DNA of 64,000 nt from Russula earlei. Taxonomy: Eukaryota; Basidiomycota; Agaricomycetes; Russulales; Russulaceae. Positions 31,561 to 44,490 of the stretch are shown in pieces. The notes under the pieces were generated by a model. The model did not search any database. It was given only the letters and a program-made list of their open reading frames with translations, and was not told where the DNA came from. The position numbers and the translations under genes are program-made. The stretch covers positions 1-64,000 of the forward strand of contig JAGFNK010000205.1 of NCBI GenBank assembly GCA_025769875.1, in the 5' to 3' direction. The stretch's first letter is position 1. Every line of letters begins with the position of its first letter.

Positions 31561-34500
31561 CTATTCTACATCCATCTTAACGGCTTCCTCTTCGGGCGCG
31601 CTGCGCAGCTGCTTTTCTGTTCCTTCTCTCGGCAAGGAAGGCTTCGATCTGTTCCTTGAGCTCGGGGTCTGTAGGAAAGAAATCAATGAATGTTAAAACA
31701 ACGTCGTTTCTTTTTTCGCAGAAACACTCACTGGGAATGACTTCCTCTATGGACAACGGCGCACGATTGAACGGGTCTTTTGCATCTGAAAGGAGATGAG
31801 ATTTGATCGTGGACCGGTCAATAACAGTTCGTGAAGTGGGCAGGATGACTGGATCTCGCATGATGGTGCACATCAGTGGGTCTAGATGAAGAGAGGATAT
31901 ATAGATAAGAACGGGACTCGACGATGAAAGTGCCAGGCGCACCGAGGAACTCGTCTGGGAATGTCGCCAACGTCTTCCTCTGCCTCAAGTGTAACTTTGG
32001 CCTCCTCGACCTCGACAACAAACGCTCTCAATTGCTCGACCTCGGTGGGCGATTTGAGATTGTTCCTGGAACAGATCGTCGCGGCGTGTTCGAAAAGTTC
32101 TTTCTTGTAACTTCGTCCATCTCCCGCTACTAGCGCGGATAAACGCGTCCTGGTCACCAAGGTTTAAATACACCTGCACGACGTCGCTGAGCAACTGCCG
32201 CGGGTTGAAATGGTATTTTTCTCTGTTCTCAACGCGAAGGTCATTGCATCGTGGCCCGACGAGGGCGTCCAGATTATAGTCAAGCATGGCTGCAAGCCGG
32301 TCAATGATCTCCGGCATCATAAAGGGCTCCTTGGTCTCCGCTGTAAAGATCTTTAGCATGTCCACAGTTGAGTTTCCAAGTTGCGTGTATGAAGTTGCCT
32401 GGCGCTCCAGGCTATGTAGCGTTCCCTCACGCTCACGACGCTGCTGGAGTGACAGAGCCCCCCAGGCTTCCCGATTTGCCATTTCCTGCTGGATGTTGTA
32501 GATCTGAGCAAGTTCGCTAAGCGACTCGTCCATGAGATAGGTGACATCGTTCATCATCAGGTTGACAAATCGAACAAATTTGTCGATGTTCCTCGAAGAA
32601 TTCTAAACATCGGCGTCCAGAGACGTCATTAAATAACGAGCTCACTGTGTCTCTTTCTTGAGGGCCTCCCGATGGGTGGGATTTCCCCAGACAGTTTTCA
32701 AAACGAAGGCAATGCTTCGCCTAGGACCATTCGTGAGTGGTTGGCTGTTATTTTAGTGCATATAACCCAGCCTACCGTGCATCTGGGTTCTGTGAGTGAG
32801 TTATTTGTGATGATGAATGTTGAAACCAGCAGCTTACTGAATTTGTCATAAAATTGGGAGCTTGCGCCAGTCTGTTCAACCTCTTGAGGCCCAGTGTCAG
32901 CTCGTACATCATTGCCTGGACGCAACATGAGGAGCGTACCAATGTAGAAATGTGTTAGGGCTGGCATTAGATGCTTCAGGGCTACTGGATGTGAATTGAG
33001 CATCAGGCCGAGAAGGCTGGGTTGCCCTCTATAGGTGAAGCATGAACAAAAGAGGATCTGAGAGGCTATCAGGGAACAGAAACCGAGACCAAGGGCCAAC
33101 GCGGAATTGACATACATCAATTAACTTATTTTTCAAGAACGGATTCTTGATCCACCAGGTTGACAGCATGAATGTGAGCGTAAATATCAGGACCTCTTCC
33201 TTCCCGGACAACTCGAGGCTGGATGGCCCATGTCTAAAACACTTGAGCTATTGCCGATAGGGAGCAGAACAAAGGACATACCTAACAGCGAAGAAAAGGT
33301 AGTCAATGATATCCTCGAGAATGTACTCTGGTAGGACCCTGAAGTCTAAAGGTACATCCTTCGGGAGGGGGAGTCTGTAACGTTGATTTCAGGATAGAAT
33401 CAAAAGGGGGGAGGAGGTCCATATACAGACTCCACAATGGGCTTGGGATGAGACTTTCTTGGATCAGCGTAGCGAATGAGCCAAACCGTGACGAAGGAGG
33501 TGAAGGTGTTGCTACGGAAGAGAAACTCGGGGTCATAAAGCTGGGTTACCCCGGCCATCTGCGCTGCTTGGATCTTGTCTATGTCATCCTAGATGGCTAT
33601 TGCTGTCAGCGCTTGTATCGGCCATACTTATGAGATGTCGACCTTCATCTGTTTTATAGGCAGCTTCAACCCGCGCCTGCATTGGCGTCTGCGGGTCTCC
33701 AATGTCAACAAAGAATGCTATACGTTGCAGTAAACACTTACACCCCTCCAAGTGTTGTCCGCGGTGATGTTCTCGAGTTGCCTTTCTACTTCGTCATGCT
33801 CCTTGCTCAGGTCATCGAACGTATGTATCGTCTTTTGAAGACCATAGTGGCCGGTGGCGAGGGCCAAATAAAAGATATCAGATATGAAGTTGAGAGGCGG
33901 GGCGCCTAAATGGGGTCAATCACTTCCAAAGAAGGAAAGAGATGAGGATGCTGCAAACCAGGGGCGAGGCGATGCGCATGATTCCACTGTGCGGCTTCAT
34001 CACTTGTGGCATTTATCCTGGTCTCTTCTTTTATGTCGATTCTTGATGTGTGAGCGTAGTAATGCGGATCAATGCGATCAATCTGAGGAGTGTTCTCAGT
34101 AAGCGTCCATATCAGTGTCTAAGAAGTAACGTTTACCTTGGTGTATTGTGCGTCCATAAAGGGTTCGGCAAAATGTAGAAGGACAAGGTGGATGTTGGTC
34201 ATGAAACTGTCAGAAGCCACAGTCGCAGGATCAACCTCGGAAAAGGTCAGGCTCAGACGCAATTAGATATATTCGGGGATCGCCATACCCGCAAACCTGT
34301 TCTCTTCAAGTTGAGAGATATAACGCGAGCGAAGTATGCCAACACAGCTTCACGACTCTCCGGCGAAGCTCGTACGATAGAGTTAAAGATCTGAAACAAG
34401 GTGGAACTGAAGTAGGTTAAGCTTCGACACATCACTACACCCAGAGAATATTACCTGCAGGATCTTCAATGTCCCCCGAAGGCTGTTACGCGAGGACTCT

Positions 34501-36089
34501 ACATCCACCGCAGGGCGGGTTTCCACGTTAGAGAAGTACGTCTTCGCAATGTATGGCTGGAGGCTGGTTTCAGCACCTCATCTGTCACCATTGAGAGTTT
34601 CGACGCACCCACTCCCGAGAGAAAACGTTCAGCCGAAGAAGGGGGCCCATCAAGCTCCTCGTCTCGAGAGTGACTGCAGTGGCATCCGCCGGACTCCATT
34701 CGTCCAACTTTATAATCATGATCGCGATCTGTTTGTGGGTTACAAGAGCTTGTAAACCTGTGAGGACGCCTCGCCATTGAGGGTCGCTCGCAGCAAGGCC
34801 CTCCTCTCGGAAGAGAGAGGGATGGAAAAGCAACTTGTTCACAACGGGACCGAGGACATCGGCAAGTCCACCCTCGGGATCGAACCGATCAACTATATCT
34901 TGAAGGAATGGCGGTATCTCATAATCCGCGAGGCTGTTGGGACTCGGCGTAGAACCGCCGTACATCCCGGTGGACAGGGTAGAGAGCGAAAGGAGTACGT
35001 TCACAAGCTCTTGAGGGCCGACATTTTTGCTGAGGACGACTAAGCAAATTGTCCACAACAAAGAATTCCAACGAACCCATTGGGAGCGTAAAAGGCATCA
35101 GGGGCCTGGAGATTGATGCCGATGTAAGCTGATGATAAGATAACGCATCTTCTCCTCTAACTGGAGAGCCTTCTGCGTCCTGACTGGTGGGTGGCCCTTG
35201 TAACATTTTAGTAGCGGACGGCCACGGGAGACGATAGCCACAAACCATCTTCAAAAGCGCCGATTTTGCGGCGTTCAGCCGCTTCCAACAACCAACTAGA
35301 TATTCGAAAACTGATTGATCAGTGGGAACCTTTGACAGGAAAAGACGATATTCATCGTCATAGCTGCACATTATTAGAGGCGGTGGGATGCATGTCCGAA
35401 CCGACCACTCACGCTGTGGATCCTGGGTCCAATTCGAGACGTGTAATAATAACCGATTCCAAGTTATCCGGAGTCAGACGAAGGAAGCCTATGCGGGGTA
35501 ACAAGCAGGCATAAGGAATCAGTGCCTCGTACAGACGGGTGCCTGGTATACCGTCGGATAACTCGCTCTCGACAGCAGACTTCAACCATACGTATTCAAA
35601 TTCGTTCTTCATCGCTTCCGCAGGCTGCCCTCCGAGAGCCGATCAACATAACAAGCAGACGACCCAAGACCAGGAGACCCAACATACATCGAGTGTGACC
35701 AGAAAGACCTGGCTGATAGTCTCGTTCTCCCAAACATCATAATTGAAAGGAGAGGCAATAGGGGCTTTCTTCTTTGGCGGAACGTGTGTGGGAGGAGCTG
35801 GCGCCGCGGCCGGCTCTGATGCATGCGAGGGAGGGGGCTTTGGTTTCGGAGAGGGTGCTGGGGACTGCACCGGGGGCTGAACCGGGGGCTGCACCGAGGA
35901 TGAAGGGTTCTGTGGAACGGAGGGAGCGCTCGTGGAAGATGCCTGCAGCTTTGCCAGCCGCTTCATGCGGATCTAGAGACGAGACAAGAACACGAGTTAA
36001 CACATGTAAGCCATGGAAGTGGACGTTGACGCGACGCGTACGCGGTCGGCATCATTGGTGGGATCGGTCAACGGCTGGCTGGAGCTCAT
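31561..36089 (-). CDS. UFD2: Ubiquitin conjugation factor E4 (U-box ligase Ufd2)
   Basis: Ufd2 extends ubiquitin chains on substrates delivered by Cdc48. ATG at 36089 gives MSSSQPLTDPTNDADRIRMK and RLAKLQAS, followed by a Pro-rich linker and ASPFNYDVWENETISQVFL. The Ufd2 core has MNDVTYLMDESLSELAQIYN and NREKYHFNPRQLLSDVVQVY. The C-terminal U-box has DIPDEFLDPLMCTIMRDPVI, LPTSRTVIDRSTIKSHLLSD and DPFNRAPLSIEEVIP, then after an intron PELKEQIEAFLAERR. One frame ends AQRARRGSR at 31577. The +1 frame ends APEEEAVKMDVE at 31561, which resembles known Ufd2 tails better, so I use 31561. Many introns; full length for the family. Divergent from bL35m across 110 bp. Confidence 0.93.
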
Positions 36090-36199
36090 AATCCTGGAAC
36101 TGAGTAAGCCTGAATGAAAAGTCGATCCTACTAGATGGTAGTTTGCTGACAGGACACAGGACGCACAATCGGTATTATATAATCAAGGCCCTTCTGTCC
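36090..36199. promoter_or_regulatory. Short divergent promoter between UFD2 and mitochondrial bL35
   Basis: Only 110 bp lie between opposite start codons. A TATTATATAAT stretch at 36171-36182 is about 20 bp before the bL35m ATG. Shared control is inferred from spacing only. Confidence 0.4.
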
Positions 36200-36550
36200 A
36201 TGACGGCCATTCTTTCGTTCGCGTCTGCACGCCAGTTTATTATGCTATCACCTCGTCTCTTCTCTTCCTCCGCAACACTCGGCTATCCAAAGCTGAAATC
36301 TCACTCAGGCTCGAAAAAAAGGTGGCGCGCCTTGGCTTCAGGCCTCTTCAAGCGCGTCAGCTCTGTTCCAACCATTTCTGCTTGATGGATAATGACATCG
36401 TTTCCTTTTACTCCCCACTCACAGGCACATTCTGGTCACTCCCACTTGAATGTTTCCAAGCGCCCTGGAAGAAAAAATCGTCTGTCATTGACAGCGTATT
36501 CATCCCCATCCCAGACAGCCAAACTTAAAAAGCTCATGCCATACAGCTAG
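36200..36550 (+). CDS. Mitochondrial large-subunit ribosomal protein bL35m
   Basis: bL35 is a small basic protein of the large ribosomal subunit, here with a likely mitochondrial presequence. ATG at 36200 gives MTAILSFASARQFIMLSPRL, then FSSSATLGYPKLKSHSGSKK and RWRALASGLFKR. The intron is 36356-36424. Exon 2 gives AHSGHSHLNVSKRPGRKNRL and ends KLKKLMPYS with TAG at 36548-36550. The KxHSGxKKRW and AGHSHLN motifs are the bL35 hallmarks, and total length (about 93 residues) fits. I chose the first ATG because it precedes an Arg/Ser-rich amphipathic leader. Confidence 0.93.
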
Positions 36551-36736
36551 CTGCTTTGCCTTGGTAAGCCTAAAGACCATGCATTTCGTTCGCTAATCAA
36601 GATACCCAGATGGGCGCAGTTCTCAATCAAGCAGTAGTGCCGAGCCCAGGCACTCAGTTTGTCTCCTTTCGGGCAATGTTCATTATCTGCGCACAACAAT
36701 ATCCACGTAACGAAACACAATCTAATTGATGATGTC

Positions 36737-37931
36737 TTACCCATCCGTGACTTGTTCAGAGCTCGAGCCAGAGTCAGGTAAGAGTTCTGCCTTTCCTCCA
36801 AAGAACGCCCTTATGCCTTTCTGGTCGGGATCATAGGCTGTGCTTCCTATGCCCCCCTTCTGTCGTTTCTGAAACATCGATTTTTGGCGTTAGCAAGCGA
36901 GCAAGAACATCATAGCGAGGGTGCCATACAATGTCATCTAGGTGTGAGTGTTGGTTGACGTCAGTTCACGCGCATTATCATTGTAGGGTTCTCTACTTCC
37001 ACATCTATTGGATAGCCTTCCTGTGTTCCCCTGTTGGAGGTCAACTGGTGAACTATCATTTTTTCAAGCGCACGAACCTCGATATCGACTACGACTCGTG
37101 TCCAAGCAGTGTTCCGTAAACCGCGGTGGTCCCTCGCTTGATCTCGCGTTGCACTCATTTTAAGTAACTCGGAGATCATTTGGGTTATGCAAAGGCCATG
37201 GCTGACAACTGCAACATGAATGCCGGTCTTGCCTTCTTTGGCAGCTTGCCGCACATGAGGGAGGACAAATGCACTAATAGCTCTCTTTGCGCGCTCAGCA
37301 AGTTCGTTCACACTCTCGCCTTGAGGGAATTTCTCGTGATTGTTATGGAGCGTGGGGTATACACCTTTTGCCATATCCTCTTCGAGATTTTTACTCTGGA
37401 TGGCGTTGTATGACCATGGTTTTCCCTCTGCGACGCCAAAGTTCTGTTCGCGGAGAAGTTCTGACGAGTCGACAGTTGGCTTAAGGTCTCCCTGTCCATC
37501 GTAAAGGGCTTGAGCCGTTGTGAAAGCACGCTTTAGGTCAGACGTGTGAATGGCGGTAAAGTGGGTGTCTGCGAAGAATTCACCTGAGGGCGCGCGCTTG
37601 CTGCGGAAACAACATCATCAGGGTTGTTGTCTTGGCCTACGTTCGCGGGCGCAACGTACATTCATACCTGAGAAGGTATGCGTAAAAGTATGGACGGTCC
37701 CTGCATGAAACACACCATGGTTAGATAGAGGTGCATCTTTCCAGCCAGCCCATATAGATCTCTACGAGCATGCGTGAACGTCACAGACGAAGGAGTGTCA
37801 ATTGTAAAGGGGGACACACCAAATTGTCCGTAGATTCACCATGTCTGATCTGTGGGGAGGAATTGGGCCCGAGTGTTGTAATGGAAAAGGATGAAACTCA
37901 CAAAGGTGAGGATGACGGAGGAATCAGACAT
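36737..37931 (-). CDS. Histidine phosphatase (phosphoglycerate-mutase-like)
   Basis: This superfamily transfers phosphate through a catalytic histidine; the fungal branch acts on small phosphorylated substrates. ATG at 37931 gives MSDSSVILTF, and a 52-nt intron is followed by IRHGESTDNL with the catalytic RHG. Then RSIWAGWKDAPLSNHG, FFADTHFTAIHTSDLKRA, FTTAQALYDG, REQNFGVAEGKPW, KFPQGESVNELAERAKRAIS and HVAVVSHGLCI (second catalytic His). The end reads KRQKGGIGSTAYDPDQKGIR and AFFGGKAELLPDSG, with stop at 36737. One inserted base near 36966 shifts MRV[A]TDVNQHSHLDD. Substrate is unknown. It is convergent with bL35m and divergent from the AN1 gene. Confidence 0.88.
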
Positions 37932-38169
37932 GCTCGGGATTTGTGGGAAGGCTCCAGTGGGTCAGTCACACTGAGCTCCGACCGAGGACGAGTCAGGACG
38001 TTGGCATTGATTTGGCGTGAGTTTGCCGTCGAAGTTTCCAGTCTTTTCTTTTTTCCACGTGGCTGGTGGTACGCGTCAGTCTCCTCGCCTCGTTGTACGC
38101 GTAATCTTCTCTTTATATACCGCTGTCCCTCCACCCCTTCCAGTCACTATATCTCTTCCATCATATACC

Positions 38170-39418
38170 ATGTCATCGTCCTCCCCATCCGCCCCAACCT
38201 CCAAGCGTGATCAACAGATTTTAGCCGTCGGTCGCCAATGTTCACACCCATCTTGCCATCTCGTCGACTTTTTACCCTTCAAGTGCCAACATTGTGCAAA
38301 CTCTTTCTGTGCGGATCATTTCAAGCCTGCTTCCCACAGCTGCGCAAAGTATGATGAAGCCAAATTCAACAGAGTAGCTCCTGATTGTACGCACCGTTCT
38401 TGTATCGTTCCATACCATCTAATTCAATGTCCACTATTGCTAGGCCCTCTTTGCAACGACCCTGTTCCAATTCCTCCAGGCGAAGACCCCAACATAAGGA
38501 TGGAGCGCCACCTCACCATGGACTGCTCCGTCATGACTGGTCGGTCTCAGAAGGCCAACACAACGCCAAAATGTGCGAGACCCAAATGTGGGAAGCTCCT
38601 TTTCGCCCAAATACAATGCGATGTGATTTCCCCTGTTTGAAACGCGCCCCCAAGGTTGTGACACTTCATCTCGTTTACAGAAATGCCATCAGAAGTTCTG
38701 CCCGGAACATCGTTTCCCAAGTTCACATAACTGCGCTTCGATCTCATCGACTCCGGGGCCGCCTTCCGCAAACATCGCAACCAAGCCAAGCTCTCATTCC
38801 CCAGCCATTAGTGCCAGCGGTATAGCTGCTCTAAAGCGGGCTGCCGCTTCTGTGAAATCTTCGGCGTCGCCACCCACGATACCCTCCAAGGCACCACCCC
38901 CGACCAAAGAAGCGGCACCACCCTCAGGTGTTGTCGCTTCAAGCTCGAAGACCAATCCCTCGCTTCCCAAGCCTTTCTCGAAAACTGAACGGTAAGTTAA
39001 GTTTACGTCCGTCGTAATTGGTGACCTCTCATGACGCTGTAGGTCTTCCACACTGACAAAACCTGGTGCAACATCACCCACCAATCATACACACGCCACT
39101 ACTGACATTCCGGATCACCATTCTCCCAAATTTCTGCCCCATTCTCTCATCGACTCCACCTCATTTATACCTCGCCCGTTATTCGCATCCGCATCATGAC
39201 TGCATTTCTAACTCCAGGCGTTCGCGACAAGAGAGGGATAGCCAGATCAAAGCAATGCGAGCTCGTGCTCAGAAAGGGGTGAGTCGATAGTCACTTTTTG
39301 TGAGCCAGCGAATCAATGCACAAACTAGTTGCTCAGTGAGGATGAAAAGGCTATCCTGGCATCCCTTGAGGCTGAGCGAGCGCACGGTTCCAGCGATAAG
39401 GATTGTGTCATTGTGTAG
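38170..39418 (+). CDS. AN1-type zinc finger protein (two fingers)
   Basis: These proteins (ZFAND2/Cuz1-like) bind ubiquitin or the proteasome-Cdc48 system under stress. ATG at 38170 follows TATACC. Finger 1 has CSHPSCHLVDFLPFKCQHC, then FCADHFKPASHSCAK. After an intron, PLCNDPVPIPPGEDPNIRME leads to finger 2: CARPKCGKLLFAQIQCD, then, across a second intron, KCHQKFCPEHRFPSSHNC. A Ser/Pro/Ala linker follows, then RRSRQERDSQIKAMRARAQK, LLSEDEKAILASLEAERAHG and the end DKDCVIV with TAG at 39416-39418. All zinc-binding Cys/His are in place. The C-terminal Ala-x-x-x-Ser helix could be a ubiquitin-interacting motif. The next gene on the same strand starts 103 bp downstream. Confidence 0.92.
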
Positions 39419-39521
39419 CCATCGTATCTAGAATATTTAATGTAATACTGTATTTATTAAGGACAGAGTCCCCATGTGAAATTGAAAGCGCCCTCGGGAA
39501 CTGCAGTGTGACCCACGAACC

Positions 39522-42112
39522 ATGTCTGATTCGGAGCAGGACGCGTCCGTCCTAGGCAAACGCGCTCGAAATGGCCCTGGACCTGATATTGCGGAAGATA
39601 CAGAGTTGAAACCATCATCGGCCATCCAGGACGACGACGAGAGCGACGATGACATAGGGCCTATGCCCTTGCCCGACGGTGTCCCCGCCAACGCTGGCAC
39701 GAAAAAGAAACGAAAAGGTGTGTTCGGAATCACCATGCGAAGTTTATTAGAACGCTCCTGAGAATGCCCTCGCCATAGTTCTTCCTCACTGAACGACTCT
39801 TCCTGGACCATCTACCGAGCGCAGACCGCTACTACAAGAGTTTCATGCACCGCGACGTGATCAACTTTGTAGTCGTCACGCGGTGCGTCGGTGCTCTACT
39901 TCACCCCTTCGCTATGCGAATGAATAGGCTCATACTGAGGACGTCATACAGTACCGACTTCATCATCACGACCTCCGTGGATGGACACCTCAAGTTGTGG
40001 AAGAAGCAAGACTCAGGCATCGAGTTTGTCAAGCACTACCGCTCGCACATGACGCCCATCCTCGGTGTCTCTGCGAGTGCGGACGGGGAGCTATTTGCGA
40101 CCATCGCCGAGGGCGAGAGTGCAAAGGTGTTCGACGTCGTCAACTTTGGTGCGTCAGAAGTCCTCCCCTCGTCGGTTTGTTCTGAACCTCCGCTGCACCA
40201 CCACCACCACTCAGACATGATCAACATGATCAAACTTGGATTCACGCCAAAATCTTGCTGTTGGGTGCATCGAAGAGGCCAAGCTCAGGGCGTCCTTGCC
40301 ATGTCTGCCCTCTTTCTATCCTTATTGCGGCCGTGACGCCTTGCTCACGACCCGTCAGCTCGGACCAACATTCTGGTACCATCCGGTTGTACGATGGCCG
40401 CGGTGACGGTAAGCCATTAGCGACGACGGAGAAGCTCCATCGGTTCCCAGTCCATTTGATGACTGTGCGTTCCTTGCCTCCCTCTCTCGGTGTCTGCAAG
40501 TCGTCTGATTCTGCGAGGTAGTACAGCGATAGATTCGACTGCGCCATCTCGGCAGACGAAGGTGGCTTCGTCGAGTATTGGAAGCCGAGCGAGCAGTTCG
40601 AGTTGCCGACCAATGTCCCCGAGTTGTGGTCGTTCAAGAGCCAAACCGACTTGTATGAATTCAAGAAGGTTCATTTCGTCCTGCATCTGTCTTCCATCCT
40701 CCTCACGCGAGATCTTCGCAGTCAAAATCAACGCCCACATGCATCACGCTCTCCCCGGACTCGTCATCATTCATCACGTTCTCCCTACCCGACCGGCAGA
40801 TCCGCATCTTTTCTTTCCTGACGGGAAAGATGACAAGGAAGTACGATGAATCTCTCGCGGCCATCCAAGAAATGCAGCAGGCCGGCACGGCAGTGTACAA
40901 GGTGGAAGATATGGAGTTTGGTCGCCGCCTCGCTGTGGAAAAGGAGCTCGAGCTCCCTGGCCCAGACGGGAAGATCCCCGGGGTGTGGGTAAACGCGGTA
41001 TGGGACGAAAGCGGTGCTTTCGTGCTGTACTCGACCTTGTTGGGCATCAAAGGTACGCGCGACCGCTTTTCGTTATGTACGTCAGTCCTTGGCTTGGTTT
41101 GCTGAGTCGCCACTGCAGTCGTCAACACCGTCACGAATCGTGTCGTGCGCCTCTTGGGAAAGGACGAGACTGTGCGTTGGATGAACCTGAGTTTGTATCA
41201 AGGCGCGCCGGCTAAGAAGGGATTCACCACCGTGGCGATGGCCGCCTCGGCCAACCCCATCCTGGCGGAAAAGGCAGTACGTGACCCGACACTGTTCTGC
41301 ACGGGCCTCAAACGACAGCGGTTCTACATGTTCACGCGCAGCGAGCCCGAGTACGTCTCCCACCACCTTTTCCCCCCACGCCCGTGGCGCCTCTGATACG
41401 AACGTCCCCCGGCGGCGGCTATTTACAGAGACAGTAGTTCCAAGTCGGGCGACCGAGACATCTTCAATGAGCGCCCAACACGCGAGGAACAGTCGATCGC
41501 TGCTGCCGCAGTGCCGGCAGCTGCGTCGCGCATCGCCATGCTCGCGTCCTCCGCGACGATCCATACGACCCTGGGCGACATGCACATGCGCCTGTTCCCG
41601 CAGCAGGCACCGAAGGCGGTGGAGAACTTCATCGGCCACGCTCGGAGCGGGTACTACGATGGGGTGCTCTTCCACCGCGTGATACCCAAGTTCATGATCC
41701 AGACGGGCGACCCGCTGGGCGACGGCACGGGCGGAACGAGCATCTGGGATCGCGATTTTGAGGACGAGTTTTCGGACGAGTTGAAGCATGATCGGTGCGT
41801 TGACCCCGCCTCCGTGTCGCTGCGGGCTAGCTAGCTGAATTGCCTTCCTGTCTTGTGATCCGGTCTCGCGGGAAATCGGCCTTTCTTTTTTGCAGGCCAT
41901 ATACCGTGAGCATGGCGAACGCGGGTCCGAACACGAACGGGTCGCAATTCTTCATCACCACGAATGCGACGCCGTGGCTGGACAAGAAACACACGATCTT
42001 TGGGCGCGTCCTGTCAGGGCTGGAGACGGTGCACACCATCGAGAATGTGAAGACGAACAAGGCGGATAAGCCGTATGAAGACATCAAGATCATCAACGTT
42101 GAAATCGAATAG
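39522..42112 (+). CDS. WD40-repeat peptidyl-prolyl cis-trans isomerase (PPWD1/Cyp15-like)
   Basis: It is a spliceosome-associated nuclear cyclophilin. ATG at 39522 starts an acidic N-terminus with KKKRK. WD repeats follow: [60 protein letters not shown] text, [20 protein letters not shown], and [20 protein letters not shown]. The cyclophilin domain starts at about 41555 with [20 protein letters not shown], then [54 protein letters not shown] and KHTIFGRV. It ends INVEIE at 42112. Active-site Arg (FHRVI), Phe/Met/Gln (FMIQ) and Trp (TPWLD) are all present. About six short introns. No lesion is obvious. Confidence 0.95.
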
Positions 42113-42492
42113 GTTCGACCTATTCCACGCATCATCTTCAATCCTCCTTTGGACGTATCGAAAGTAGTGTAATCGAACGACGTCCGCATGTCTCTCTCTA
42201 CCTTACGCTACGGCGGGTGGGAATCGGAAATGTCGATATTCCTTTTTGCTGGCGTACGACGTTTCCCTTCACATTGCACAGCCTAGACCCTAGTCGTGTG
42301 AGACCGGTGTACGCCTGGCAGTCCAGGCCGTCAATGACAGGGAAAGTTCCGCGTGCGCACATCTGTAGCAAGTTCGCTGGGGCGGGATCACGACCACACC
42401 AAGGAAATGATTCTCGGATTTCTACAATGACACAGGGCACAGGAACTACAGCTACGGTCCACGCCTACGAGCACGAAATGGAGCAGTCATAT

Positions 42493-43583
42493 CTAGTCGT
42501 CGTCGTCGTCGTCGTCGTCGTCGGGCCCATTGTCATAAATGGGTTCTGGCTCCGTCACGCCTTCCCCATCCAGATCGTCCCATGGAACGTCTGTTTCATG
42601 CCATCTAAAGAGTTCCTCGTCGTGAGGGCGCAGATAGTCGAGAATGGTGCCAGGGACTCACGCCGCCTTTCCATAGCTATTCTGGTCCCTCCTCAGCAGA
42701 GGTCTCCGTATCGACTTGAGGCAAAATAGCGGGGTATAGACCGCGTCCGCCTTGTAAGCGTACTGTCGGACGCCGGCGCTGCCTTCGGCAGACCAGTGAA
42801 GGGTCAGGGGGGGTTGAGAATGGACGTCCGGACCCGCCGAGGTGTTCGATTTCGCTCGCAGGCTGACCGTCACTTGCTCGCTCGCTAGGAGGGAGAGATC
42901 GACTCGGCCGGGACGAACGGGTCAAGGCCTGCGGGCACTCACATCTATTGGAAAGGTACATGTAGAAGCCGGGGCAATTCCAGACTTGGTACACCACGCA
43001 CTTGCCCTTGAGGACGGGGAGATGGAGGGACGCCTTGAAGAATTCATCGGGGACTCGCGTCATGCGCGGCCGGTGCATCAACAGGACCGCGCCGCGCTTG
43101 CTGTTGAACTGCCACCGGCTCCGGAGGAGATGGCCCGAGTCTCTGTGTGTGCGCGCGGTGAGACGGGGGGAGGGGGGGTGGCCGTTAGGCGAACGCGCGA
43201 GAACCGAGACGTACTCTCCGTCGTCCGGACGGATCTCCGAACCCCGTACCTCGAACGAGGGAATCTGGAAATTGTCGACATCGGGTGCCTGAATGGGAGG
43301 GTACTGGTTGGCGATCTTTGCGATGTCGACGTGGGTATATATGTTTCCTTCCACGATGAAGTCACCCGTCTTTTTCTCGACAGTGCCAAAATCGCCGGGC
43401 TGTCGCGTTGTGGAGGGGGAGGGAGGGGGAAGACCCGGTCAAATACAACCACGGACTCTCGGATGATGCGATACTAACGTGGAGATTTCTGGACGGGTCC
43501 CAATTAGGCCACTTTGCGGACGCCTCCTTTATCAGATCGATGTACTTGCGTTGAGCGTGCTCTTTTGTGTGGAAGAGGAACAT
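42493..43583 (-). CDS. Uncharacterised protein with poly-Asp C-terminus, copy 1
   Basis: I do not recognise a domain. ATG at 43583 gives MFLFHTKEHAQRKYIDLIKE and KWPNWDPSRN. After an intron, GNIYTHVDIAKIANQYPPI and DVDNFQIPSFEVRGSEI follow. The best conserved block is RWQFNSKRGAVLLMHRPRMT, RVPDEFFKASLHLPVLKGKC and VVYQVWNCPGFYMYLSNR. The end reads WHETDVPWDDLDGEG and a run of eight Asp before TAG. The protein looks soluble, with a beta-rich middle. The Ser/Lys-Arg-Gly-Ala...Met-His-Arg-Pro block is nearly identical in copy 2, while the flanks differ, so the block is probably the functional core. The two paralogues differ in tail length. Confidence 0.75.
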
Positions 43584-44490
43584 TGATGGATTTGACGAGC
43601 AGCGCAAGGAGCAGCGCCGCTACGATTATATACGTACGGCGTCTAACACCGAGAGGTCCTCAAATTGATGTCGATCACGTTTGAAGTCTTTAACTCGACG
43701 ACGCGAGGACCTGACTTGCTCTATCTGTAGCAAGGCAATATATCGCACAGGTATCTCAAAGGCGCGGTGGCACGTCCATTGGAGAAACCGGTGGGACAGA
43801 TGCGCAGCTTCTCGTTTGGAATCCTAGGAGAGGATTCCGCCGCGAGCGCCACATCCTCCTACTTGCCAGGACACAGCCCAGAAATCACGAACCGAACGAA
43901 GAAGCTAAAATGGGGGGGGTGTCCGCGTCGGGCTACCAAAGGTATTAGCCCCGCGCAGCCGACCTCGGGCTGTGCATTCCTTGAAGGCAGTGTTACGTTT
44001 TCTTTTGCTTGGCGATGAAAGCACCGCGAACTTAACGAGAAGAGGGGAAAGCTTGAGCTGCGTGAATGGACGCAATGGGGATGTGGCCACGGCCAGAATG
44101 TGGGCTGTTCTGTTGAACGAAAGGCCGCTCAGAATAACGAGAGCGAAATCGTCGTTGTTGAGAAAGGGAGGACACCCGGTTGCGGTGTGGTTGACAATTA
44201 GTGCCCGGGTTGTGGCAGGACTTGAAGTGAGATGACAAGATCTTTGGGCGTATCGATAGGAAACGTACGACGTCCGCATGTCTATATTACGCCCAGCTAT
44301 GCTAGAAGTACATCAGAACGTCGGAGCATCATCGTTTTATATTGGTGGTCAACGACGGGGGAAGTTTAGATGCGCACAGTCGTGGAAGGAGCGTCAGGGT
44401 TGCAATCCCTAATGACGGTCTTAGCCATGAATTGGACTGCATTTCAGGCTTGTGGCATTGCAGAAGAAAAAAGGAGGATGGAGGATATAT

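Noticed and set aside
42495..42520. Repeated GTC trinucleotide as a microsatellite locus
   Set aside because: It is the antisense of the Asp-codon run at the C-terminus of the duplicated gene, so it is coding.
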